Of a stretch of 15,136 bases of DNA, positions 5,681 through 12,462 are shown in pieces. The DNA is from Spirochaetaceae bacterium (GTDB lineage Bacteria > Spirochaetota > Spirochaetia > Treponematales > Breznakiellaceae), in the NCBI GenBank assembly GCA_031288215.1, contig JAITRV010000035.1, positions 1 through 15,136 of the forward strand. The letters run 5' to 3'. How positions within the stretch are numbered: the first letter of the stretch is position 1; the number at the start of each line of letters is the position of its first letter. The position numbers were made by a program, and so were the translations under genes. The notes beneath the pieces are model-generated. The model was not told where the DNA came from, made no database searches, and saw nothing but the letters and a program-made list of their open reading frames with translations.

Positions 5681-7171
5681 ATGGAAATCTTGATCCAGTC
5701 GATTCAGTATGTGTTTACCCCGTTTAACCTGGCATTGGTAATCGGAGGGACCGCCTTCGGGATGATATGCGGGGCGCTGCCGGGGCTCAGCGCTTCCATG
5801 TCGATTATTTTGCTCCTGCCCTTTACCTACGGGATGGAGCCGGTTCAGGCTATCGTTACCTTGGTTGCCGTATACACCGGCGCCGCCTGCGGGGGGTCCA
5901 TTTCGGCGATCCTGCTGCGCACCCCCGGCACCCCCGAGGCGGTGGCCACGACCTTTGACGGGTATCCTATGGCGATGCGCGGCCAGGCCGGGCGGGCCCT
6001 GGGCCTGGCGGTTTCAGCCTCCTCCTTTGGGGGGATCTTTTCGGCGCTGATGATGGTCCTGTGCGCCCCCCTGCTCGCGACGGTGGCGCTGAAATTTCAG
6101 AGCGCCGAATACTTCGGCCTTGCCCTCTTGGGCTTAAGCTGCATTACCAGCATCGGCTCAAAGAACCAGTTGAAGGCCATCTTCGCCTGTTTAATGGGCC
6201 TCCTCCTGTCCACCGTGGGGCTGGACGAGATCAACGGCCTGCACCGCTTTGTGTACGGTTCCCCCTTTCTGATGAACGGCATCAATTATATCCCCGTGAT
6301 GATTGGGTCCTTTGCCCTGGCGGAGGTGTACAAAATCATTGAGGACCGGGCCCGGTCGGGAGGGGCGCCCGGTGAAGTGATCAGTTCCAAGGTATCCCTG
6401 GAAATGATCAAACTGAAGGAATTGTTGGGCAAATGGATCACCCTGATAAAATCCTCAATAATCGGGACGGTCATCGGCATCGTGCCTGCCGCGGGAGGCG
6501 CCATTGCCGCGCTGGTCGCCTATGGGGAGGCTTCCCGGAGCAGCAAAACCCCGGAGGAATTCGGCAAGGGGATTGATGAGGGCATCCTGGCGCCGGAAAG
6601 CGCCAACAATGCCGCGGTGGGAGGCAGCATGGTTCCGACCATGGTTCTGGGCATCCCCGGCAGCCCTACCGCCGCGGTTATCATGGCGGCCTTTATGATC
6701 CACGGGCTGCGTCCCGGCCCGCTGCTTCTCAAGGATCAGCCGATTCTGCTGAACGCGATCTTTATCGGCCTGATTCTTGCGTCCCTGCTGCTGTTTGTCG
6801 TGGGCCGTTATATCACCCGGCAGTTTGCCCGGATTCTCAAGCTGCCCTATCCCCTTTTGGGGACCCTGATAATCGTGCTGGGAATCATCGGGGCCTATGC
6901 CCTGAAAAACAGCTTCTACGATATTCTCTTGGCCCTGATCTTCAGCGTGGTGGGGTATTTCTTTGACCGGTATAAGTTTTCCAATTCAGCGATGATTTTG
7001 GGGCTTATCCTGGGCAGCATCGCGGAAAACAGCCTGCGTAAACAGCTTATCGTGTCCGAGGGAAGCCTGGCGGGTTTCTTTACCCGGCCTATTGCCCTGG
7101 TGGTGGTGCTGTTTTCCCTTATCGCCTTTATCAGCCCCTTTATTCGAAAAGCCCCGAAGGGGCGTTCATAG
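5681..7171 (+). CDS. tctA: Tripartite tricarboxylate transporter, large membrane subunit TctA
   Basis: The large permease subunit (TctA family, 496 residues, usual length about 500), with around a dozen hydrophobic segments that import the substrate using an ion gradient. The conserved motif G-A-L-P-G-L-S lies at residues 31-37, T-P-G-T-P-E-A-V-A-T-T-F-D-G-Y-P-M at about 86-102, and a second repeat-like copy G-I-P-G-S-P-T-A-A-V-I-M-A-A-F in the C-terminal half, as expected for a protein with internal pseudosymmetry. The ATG at 5681 follows AGGG (5673-5676), with GAAGGA (5666-5671) a little further back; the start is 13 bases after tctB. It is the last gene of the LysR-controlled operon. GCCCC (7151-7155) and GGGGC (7159-7163) can form a stem in the final codons, but there is no T-run, so where transcription ends is unclear. 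Confidence 0.96.
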   Translation: MEILIQSIQYVFTPFNLALVIGGTAFGMICGALPGLSASMSIILLLPFTYGMEPVQAIVTLVAVYTGAACGGSISAILLRTPGTPEAVATTFDGYPMAMRGQAGRALGLAVSASSFGGIFSALMMVLCAPLLATVALKFQSAEYFGLALLGLSCITSIGSKNQLKAIFACLMGLLLSTVGLDEINGLHRFVYGSPFLMNGINYIPVMIGSFALAEVYKIIEDRARSGGAPGEVISSKVSLEMIKLKELLGKWITLIKSSIIGTVIGIVPAAGGAIAALVAYGEASRSSKTPEEFGKGIDEGILAPESANNAAVGGSMVPTMVLGIPGSPTAAVIMAAFMIHGLRPGPLLLKDQPILLNAIFIGLILASLLLFVVGRYITRQFARILKLPYPLLGTLIIVLGIIGAYALKNSFYDILLALIFSVVGYFFDRYKFSNSAMILGLILGSIAENSLRKQLIVSEGSLAGFFTRPIALVVVLFSLIAFISPFIRKAPKGRS

Positions 7172-7197
7172 CGGGGAGCCACTGCGCCCTCCCGGTC

Positions 7198-7353
7198 GGC
7201 CCCAGGGGCCCGGCTAAAGGAGCAGGAATTTAACCGCGAAGTCGAAACGTGGAGGGCGGTGAGGACCTTTGGCCCTCACCGCCCTCCACGGCTTGGGTTG
7301 GTGCCGGGCACCAACCCAACCGGCCCCGGCGGCCTCAACGCATAAGGGCCGGT
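7198..7353. repeat. Cluster of four strong hairpins between tctA and pyrC
   Basis: Four dyads follow one another. GGCCCC (7198-7203) and GGGGCC (7205-7210) flank a single A. A perfect 17-bp stem joins 7248-7264 to 7274-7290 across nine bases. A perfect 12-bp stem joins 7293-7304 to 7308-7319 across three bases. ACCGGCCC (7319-7326) pairs with GGGCCGGT (7346-7353). None is followed by a T-run on either strand. The 227-bp gap 7172-7398 holds no gene that I can support, although one reading frame stays open through it into pyrC. Confidence 0.75.
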
Positions 7354-7360
7354 CCGGGTA

Positions 7361-7389
7361 TTGGCAGGATCGTCATAGTAGGATACCCT
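7361..7389 (+). promoter_or_regulatory. Weak candidate promoter for pyrC-pyrF
   Basis: TTGGCA (7361-7366) is followed after 17 bases by TACCCT (7384-7389), which keeps the conserved TA and final T of a -10 box. A start of transcription would fall about three bases before the pyrC ATG, giving an almost leaderless message. That would fit the lack of a ribosome site before pyrC, but the match is poor and could be chance. Confidence 0.25.
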
Positions 7390-7398
7390 AAAGCCACT

Positions 7399-8871
7399 AT
7401 GCCCCGCATCATACTCAAGAATTTCCGTATCCTCGACGAAACCACGGACGTTTTCGGCTCGGCGGTCCTGGAGGACGGCCTCATCCGGGATATCCTCCCC
7501 GGCCCGGCGGGCCCCTCCTCCGGCGGCCTCGTTATCGACGGCAGCCTTTGGGCGCCGGACGGGGACCTCGTCCTCATGCCCGCCCTGGTGGACCTCCACG
7601 CCCACTTCCGGGACCCCGGCTTCCCGGACAAGGAAACCCTGGAGTCCGCCGCCCTGGCCGCCGTTGCCGGGGGCTACGGAACCGTGGTCTGTATGGCCAA
7701 TACCAGCCCGGTCATCGATACGCCGGAAAAGGCGGCGGCCCTCAAAGAACGGGCAGACCGCCTGGGCCTCATCGACCTCTACCCGGTCATTTCCCTCACC
7801 CGGGGCATGGAGGGCCGGGAACTTTCGGGGATCACCGCCCTCCCTTCGCCGCGCTATACCCCCCGGCTCCTCTCCGAGGACGGCAAGGATGTGGAAGACG
7901 ACGGCCTTTTCCTGGAGGCCCTTTCCCACGCCCGCCGCCTGGGCCTGCCCGTATCCTGCCACTGCGACGCCGGGGGGCCTCCGGCAGCGGCCGCAAAGAA
8001 AGCCGGAAAGAGCCGGGCCGTTTGGAGCCGCCTGGAGGAGAACCACGCCGTCCGCCGGGCCATCGACCTGGGCATGAAGGCCGGCGCATGGATCCACATC
8101 GCCCATGTCTCCACCGCCGAAGCGGTGGAACTCATCCGGCAAACCAAGGCCGCCGGAGCAACGCCCCCCTTCACCCTGACCTGCGAGGCGACGCCCCACC
8201 ACCTCGCCCTGACCGAGGAGACCGCCCGGGCTCTGGGGGAAGAATCCCGGGGCCGGGTGAATCCCCCCCTCAGGACCGAAGCGGACCGGCAGGCCCTCGC
8301 CGCGGGGCTTCTGGACGGGACCATCGACGCCATCGCCACGGATCACGCCCCCCATACCCCGGAAGACAAGCTCGCCGGCGCCCCCGGTTTCAGCAGCCTG
8401 GACCTCGGCCCCTGGGGCATCGGAGGCCCCGGGGGGCCTTTCAGTGGGGCTTTCATGAGTAGTGCGGAGCCTACTTCCGGCGGATCCTGCTTAGCCGCGG
8501 GTGGATCGAAGGCCCGCCTGCCCCAAACCGGGACTTCGATGCTTCAAAGAATCTCCCGTTGGGTAAGCGGAGCGCCTGCCCGAATTTTAGGGCTTGGCGG
8601 GGAGGCTCCCTCAGATGGCGGCGCCGCGGCTCCCCCGTTCACGCCCGTATCGCTTCAAAGAAGCCCCTCCCGGGGGCGGATTGCGGCGGGGTTTCGGGCG
8701 GACCTGGTGCTTGTCCGGATCGGGGCGGCCTGGACCGTCGATTCCCGGCGTTTCAGGTCCAGGGGAAAAAATACCCCCTTTGAGGGCCGGACCCTGTCCG
8801 GTCAAATCCTTTTAACCATACACGAGGGGCGGATCGTGTATCAGGCCCCTGACGCGGGATCGGAGCAGTAA
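7399..8871 (+). CDS. pyrC: Dihydroorotase (class I), with an unusual C-terminal region
   Basis: Dihydroorotase closes carbamoyl-aspartate to dihydroorotate, the third step of pyrimidine synthesis. Metal and catalytic residues are intact: H67 and H69 in DLHAHFRDPG (65-74), D161 in LSEDG, H188, H236 in HIAHVST (233-239), N288 in VNPP, and D315 in ATDHAPHT (313-320). The C-terminal G-K-N-T-P-F segment (457-461) is typical. I use the ATG at 7399 because homologues begin with this strand; an in-frame ATG at 7249 would translate the hairpins. No good ribosome site is seen. At 490 residues it is about 60 longer than usual. Residues 343-380, where homologues have a G-L-E-T-A-L region, are unrecognisable, and about 22 extra residues follow ILGL (396-399). 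The first anomaly may reflect paired frameshifts. Its stop directly touches pyrF. Confidence 0.93.
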   Translation: MPRIILKNFRILDETTDVFGSAVLEDGLIRDILPGPAGPSSGGLVIDGSLWAPDGDLVLMPALVDLHAHFRDPGFPDKETLESAALAAVAGGYGTVVCMANTSPVIDTPEKAAALKERADRLGLIDLYPVISLTRGMEGRELSGITALPSPRYTPRLLSEDGKDVEDDGLFLEALSHARRLGLPVSCHCDAGGPPAAAAKKAGKSRAVWSRLEENHAVRRAIDLGMKAGAWIHIAHVSTAEAVELIRQTKAAGATPPFTLTCEATPHHLALTEETARALGEESRGRVNPPLRTEADRQALAAGLLDGTIDAIATDHAPHTPEDKLAGAPGFSSLDLGPWGIGGPGGPFSGAFMSSAEPTSGGSCLAAGGSKARLPQTGTSMLQRISRWVSGAPARILGLGGEAPSDGGAAAPPFTPVSLQRSPSRGRIAAGFRADLVLVRIGAAWTVDSRRFRSRGKNTPFEGRTLSGQILLTIHEGRIVYQAPDAGSEQ

Positions 8872-9744
8872 ATGTATGCTATGGATAAACTCTACGAGGC
8901 GGTAGCCGCCAACGGCCCGGTGTGCGTGGGCCTGGATACGGTTCCCGAGTACGTCCCCCCGGCGGTCCTGCGCCGGATGGAAACGGAGGCCGGCGCGGTG
9001 CTGGCCTTTAACCGGGCGGTCATTGACGCCACCGCGGAGGTTGCGGCTTGTTTCAAGGTCCAGATCGCCTGTTACGAAGCCCTGGGCCTCCCGGGGCTCA
9101 AGACCTACGCCGAAACCCTCCGCTACCTCCGGGAACGGGGAGCCCTGGTCATCGCCGACATCAAGCGGGGGGACATCGCCGATACGGCCCGCCGCTACGC
9201 TCAGGCCCATTTTGAGGGGGACTTCGAGGCGGATTTTGTGACCCTCTCCCCTTATATGGGGATGGACACGCTTGAACCCTGGCTTTCCTATGCCGACAGC
9301 CGGGGGAAGGGGGCCTTTGTCCTCATGCGGACCAGTAATCCGGGGATGCGGGATTTCGAATACCGGGAATTGGCCGCCGGAGGCCGGCTCTACGATGCCG
9401 TGGGGGACCGGCTGGCGGTGCTGGCCGAAACGCGCAGGGGCGCCCACGGCTACGGGGCCTTTGGCGCGGTGGTGGGATGCACCGAACGGGAAGAGGCTGC
9501 GGCGATCCGGGAAAAACGGGGGAACCTGTTCTTCCTCATCCCCGGCTACGGGGCCCAGGGGGGAGGGGCCGAAGACGCGGCCCTGCTCCTGCGGGAGGGC
9601 AACGGCGGGGTGGTGAACGCCTCCCGGTCCATCCTCCGGGCCTGGACCGCGCTTCCCGGCGAAGCGGATATTAACCGGGCGGCGGAAGCGGCCCGGGAGG
9701 CGGCGCTGTCCATGAGGGCCGCCCTGAAAAACAGCACGCGGTAG
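8872..9744 (+). CDS. pyrF: Orotidine 5'-phosphate decarboxylase (type 2)
   Basis: This enzyme decarboxylates OMP to UMP, the last step of de novo UMP synthesis. The 290 residues match the longer type 2 PyrF subfamily. The active-site block A-D-I-K-R-G-D-I-A-D-T lies at 95-105, with catalytic Lys98 between aspartates D96 and D101. Also visible are G-L-D at 20-22, F-K-V-Q at 61-64, R-T-S-N-P-G (about 157-162) and the phosphate-binding end F-L-I-P-G-Y-G-A-Q-G followed by V-N-A-S-R-S-I. The ATG at 8872 immediately follows the pyrC stop with no gap; GGAG (8862-8865) inside pyrC is six bases upstream, supporting this start over Met4 and indicating translational coupling. No other pyr genes are in the window. 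It ends 56 bases from the convergent livF; I see no clear terminator between them. Confidence 0.96.
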   Translation: MYAMDKLYEAVAANGPVCVGLDTVPEYVPPAVLRRMETEAGAVLAFNRAVIDATAEVAACFKVQIACYEALGLPGLKTYAETLRYLRERGALVIADIKRGDIADTARRYAQAHFEGDFEADFVTLSPYMGMDTLEPWLSYADSRGKGAFVLMRTSNPGMRDFEYRELAAGGRLYDAVGDRLAVLAETRRGAHGYGAFGAVVGCTEREEAAAIREKRGNLFFLIPGYGAQGGGAEDAALLLREGNGGVVNASRSILRAWTALPGEADINRAAEAAREAALSMRAALKNSTR

Positions 9745-9800
9745 GGGAGGGGAGAGCGCCGGCGAAGTTTCTTCCGCTTCCTCACGGTTAACGGTCCGGT

Positions 9801-10508
9801 TTACCCCTCGCCCAAGTAGGCCCGCCGCACCCCTTCGTCCTTGAGGAGGGCCGCTCCGGTGTTCTGCATGACGATGGTTCCCGTCTCCAGGACATAGGCG
9901 TAATCGGCGATTTCCAGGGCGGCGTGGGCGTTCTGTTCGATGAGGAGGACCGTGGTGCCGTTCCGGTTTATCTCCCCGATGATGCTGAAGATCATCCGGG
10001 AGATGAGGGGCGCCAGGCCCAGGGAGGGTTCGTCCAGCATGAGGAGTTTCGGCTCCGTCATGAGCCCCCGGGCCACGGCGAGCATCTGTTGTTCCCCGCC
10101 GCTCAAGGTTCCCGCGCTTTGGCGCATCCGTTCCCGCAGCCGGGGGAAGAGGTCGAAGCAGCGATCCCGGCTCTGCCGGATCCGCTTGGAGTCCTTCTGA
10201 ACATAGGCCCCCAGCCGGAGGTTCTCCTCCACCGTGAGGTTGGGGAACACGTGGCGGCCCTCGGGGATGAGGACCAGCCCCCGGGAGACGATGTCCTTGG
10301 GGTCCCGGCCGGTGAAGTCTTCCCCGTCCCAGAGGATCTTCCCCGAGGCGGATTTCACGAGGCCCACGATGGTGTTGAGCATGGTACTCTTCCCCGCGCC
10401 GTTGGCGCCGATGAGGGTAACGATTTTTCCGTCGGCCACTTCGATATCAATGCCCCGGAGGGCGTGGATGCCGCCGTAATACACCGACAGGGCTTCGAGC
10501 TTGAGCAT
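9801..10508 (-). CDS. livF: Branched-chain amino acid-type ABC transporter ATPase LivF
   Basis: The second ATP-binding subunit of a Liv-type importer, on the cytoplasmic face of the membrane complex. The 235 residues show Walker A GANGAGKST (34-42), signature LSGGEQQ (135-141) and Walker B LLMLDEP (155-161), with the LivF-typical V-L-I-P-E-G-R-H-V-F-P-N-L-T-V-E-E-N-L block (about 79-97) and L-L-I-E-Q-N. The ATG at 10508 shares one base with the livG stop (TGATG), the same arrangement as at the livM/livG junction. A GTG one codon upstream (10511) is a possible alternative. GGGGG in the end of livG provides a ribosome site. It is the last gene of the minus-strand liv operon. Confidence 0.95.
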   Translation of the reverse strand: MLKLEALSVYYGGIHALRGIDIEVADGKIVTLIGANGAGKSTMLNTIVGLVKSASGKILWDGEDFTGRDPKDIVSRGLVLIPEGRHVFPNLTVEENLRLGAYVQKDSKRIRQSRDRCFDLFPRLRERMRQSAGTLSGGEQQMLAVARGLMTEPKLLMLDEPSLGLAPLISRMIFSIIGEINRNGTTVLLIEQNAHAALEIADYAYVLETGTIVMQNTGAALLKDEGVRRAYLGEG

Positions 10509-11263
10509 CACTCTACCCCCAAATAGGCGTCGATGACCTTCTGATTTCGCTGGATCTCCGCGGGGGTGCCCTCGGCAATGGTGATCCCGTAGTCCAGCAC
10601 GTAGAGCCGGGTACAGATCCCCATGACCACCTGCATGTGGTGTTCAATAAGGAGGATCGAGATCTTGAACTGGTCCCGGATCTTCAGGATAAAGTCCATC
10701 AGTTCCTGGGATTCCTGGGGGTTCATCCCCGCCGCGGGCTCGTCCAGGAGGAGGATGGCAGGTTCCGTCGCCAGGGCCCGGACCAGTTCCAGCCGCCGCT
10801 GCTTGCCGTAGGGGAGGGACACGGCGTTGTCGTCGGCGTTGTCCAGGAGCCCCACCGATTCCAGGAGTTCCCGGGCAAATTCATGGGCCTTTCGCTCCTT
10901 CTTGAGGTAAGAGGGCAGGTGGAGGACCGACTCAAAGAGGCGGGGCCGCTCCCGGAGGGTACAGGCGGCCAGAATGTTTTCCAGCACCGTCATCTCGTGG
11001 AAAAGCCGGATATTCTGAAAGGTCCGGGCTATCCCCGCCTTGGCGATGAGGTGGGGGGGCTTGCCGGTGATCCGCTTTCCGTCCAGGAGGATCTCCCCCC
11101 GGGTGGGGGCATAGACCCCGGTGATCACGTTGAAGACCGTGGTCTTCCCCGCGCCGTTGGGTCCGATGAGGCCCACGATTTCCCCGTTCTCCACGGTGAT
11201 CGAAAAATCCGTAACCGCCGTGAGGCCCCCGAACTCCATGGCGACCTGTTTGGTTATCAGCAT
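10508..11263 (-). CDS. livG: Branched-chain amino acid-type ABC transporter ATPase LivG
   Basis: The first ATPase subunit of the Liv-type importer. The 251 residues carry Walker A GPNGAGKTT (34-42), the LivG-typical A-R-T-F-Q-N-I-R-L-F motif, a signature region of the form L-P-Y-G-K-Q-R-R-L-E-L and Walker B I-L-L-L-D-E-P followed by A-A-G-M-N-P. The longer insert between Walker A and the signature (around F-E-S-V-L-H-L-P) is normal for LivG. I chose the ATG at 11263, not an in-frame one at 11329, because GGGGGAGG lies five bases upstream and the family begins here; the extension would be proline-rich and lie inside livM. Its ATG overlaps the livM stop by one base, so translation is coupled. 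Confidence 0.95.
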   Translation of the reverse strand: MLITKQVAMEFGGLTAVTDFSITVENGEIVGLIGPNGAGKTTVFNVITGVYAPTRGEILLDGKRITGKPPHLIAKAGIARTFQNIRLFHEMTVLENILAACTLRERPRLFESVLHLPSYLKKERKAHEFARELLESVGLLDNADDNAVSLPYGKQRRLELVRALATEPAILLLDEPAAGMNPQESQELMDFILKIRDQFKISILLIEHHMQVVMGICTRLYVLDYGITIAEGTPAEIQRNQKVIDAYLGVE

Positions 11264-12342
11264 CAGGACCTCCCCCGATTTTTCCGGAACGGCAGGAGGG
11301 CCTTGAGCCGGGGAAGGAGGGAACGGCAAACCAGATCCCAGGAGAACTCCTGTTTCCCCATGAGCCCCTGCTGGCGGTAGATCACCACCGCCAGGAGGAG
11401 GATGCTGAACACCACCATCCGCAGCCCCGGCAGGCCCTGGGTGCGGAAGAAGATGAGGTTGAGGGAACCGTCCAGGAAGCGGAGGGCCTCCATGGCGATG
11501 GTAACCCCGATGGCGGCGATCACCGATCCGGTGATGCTCCCGATTCCCCCCAGGACCACGATGAGCAGAATATTGTAGGTGAGGCTGAAGGTGAACATCT
11601 TGGGGTCGATGGTGGTCATGAGGTGCCCCAGGAGGGCGCCCCCGGCCCCGGCGATGAAACTGGAGATGGTAAAGCTGGTGATCTTGATCCGGGCGACGGG
11701 AATCCCCATGGCTTGGGCGGCGATCTCATTGTCCCGTACCGCCCGGCAGGAACGGCCAAAGGCGGACCGGATCAGGGCCGCCATGAAGACGATGGTGATC
11801 ACCGCCGCGGCCCAGATCATCAGGGTGGTGGAGAATTTCGGCAGACCCTTGAGCCCCAGGGCGCCGTTGGTTATCGGCTGGAGGTTGGTGATCACCACCC
11901 GGATGATCTCGGAGAAACCCAGGGTGGCGATGGCCAGGTAATCGTCCCGAAGCCGGAGTACCGGGGCGCCGATGAGGAAGCCCGCCAGGCCCGCCGCGGC
12001 CCCGGCGATGATGAGGGCGGGGATGAAGGGCAGTTCCACCTGGGCAAGGATCGGGACGATGGGGGCCATGAAGAAGTTCAGCTCCTTCTGGGCGGGGCTC
12101 ATGGTGAGGAGGGCGCTGACATAGGCCCCGATAGCCATGAACCCCGAGTGACCCAGGGAGAAAAGCCCGGTGAACCCGTTGATCAGGTTAAGGGACAGGG
12201 CGAGGATGATGTAAATACCGCAGAGATTGAAGATCCGCAGGGTAAAAGAACTGAAAAGCCCGTTGGCCAGGAAGATAAAAGCGGCGGCCAGGGCGCAGCC
12301 TGAGATATTCAAAATCCGCTTGGTTTTTTTATCAAGGATCAC
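11263..12342 (-). CDS. livM: Branched-chain amino acid-type ABC transporter permease LivM
   Basis: One of the two membrane permeases of the importer. The 359 residues contain about nine or ten hydrophobic segments. Family landmarks are L-A-L-S-L-N-L-I-N-G-F-T-G-L-F-S-L-G-H, G-A-Y-V-S-A-L, L-R-L-R-D-D-Y-L-A-I-A-T-L-G-F-S-E-I-I-R, and the ATPase-coupling loop R-A-V-R-D-N-E-I-A-A-Q-A-M-G-I, followed by V-L-G-G-I-G-S. The start is GTG at 12342 with AAGGGG about four bases upstream; no in-frame ATG precedes the first membrane segment. The C-terminus is longer than in the Escherichia coli protein and strongly basic (K-N-R-G-R-S). A 120-bp gap separates it from livH. Confidence 0.95.
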   Translation of the reverse strand: MILDKKTKRILNISGCALAAAFIFLANGLFSSFTLRIFNLCGIYIILALSLNLINGFTGLFSLGHSGFMAIGAYVSALLTMSPAQKELNFFMAPIVPILAQVELPFIPALIIAGAAAGLAGFLIGAPVLRLRDDYLAIATLGFSEIIRVVITNLQPITNGALGLKGLPKFSTTLMIWAAAVITIVFMAALIRSAFGRSCRAVRDNEIAAQAMGIPVARIKITSFTISSFIAGAGGALLGHLMTTIDPKMFTFSLTYNILLIVVLGGIGSITGSVIAAIGVTIAMEALRFLDGSLNLIFFRTQGLPGLRMVVFSILLLAVVIYRQQGLMGKQEFSWDLVCRSLLPRLKALLPFRKNRGRS

Positions 12343-12417
12343 GCCGCCCCTTCCCCCTTACGATCCGTTTCACGCTTTTTCCTCACTTCCCGCCCCCTGC
12401 GTGCCTCAAGGTTCCTG

Positions 12418-12442
12418 CCCCTGCCCTTCGGTTCCCTGCCCC
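12418..12442 (-). other. G-quadruplex-type run in the livH-livM gap
   Basis: On the transcribed (minus-sense) strand this stretch has four G-tracts of 4, 3, 3 and 4 with loops of 2, 7 and 2 bases, meeting the usual G3+N1-7 rule. The whole 12343-12462 gap is purine-rich in the message and holds no gene; an imperfect GGCAGGAACC-like repeat is also visible. It may fold in the RNA or simply be biased sequence. Confidence 0.5.
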
Positions 12443-12462
12443 ATTTCACTTCCGATACCCGC

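Noticed and set aside
7249..7398. A 50-residue N-terminal extension of dihydroorotase
   Set aside because: It would be encoded by the hairpin cluster, has no ribosome site, and dihydroorotases begin at the strand starting at 7399.
7276..8355. A 359-codon minus-strand open frame opposite pyrC
   Set aside because: It is low-complexity Gly/Arg/Pro protein produced by the G/C third positions of pyrC, which has all its catalytic residues in the other frame.
7548..8462. A 304-codon plus-strand frame inside pyrC
   Set aside because: Pro/Gly/Arg-rich shadow with no family features. Only its last part near 8463 is informative, as the possible lost frame of dihydroorotase.
9745..9800. A bidirectional terminator between pyrF and livF
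   Set aside because: Only a four-base GAAG/CTTC stem and GTTAAC are present, with no T-run on either strand.
10637..11380. A 247-codon plus-strand frame opposite livG
   Set aside because: Antisense shadow; livG has intact Walker and signature motifs.
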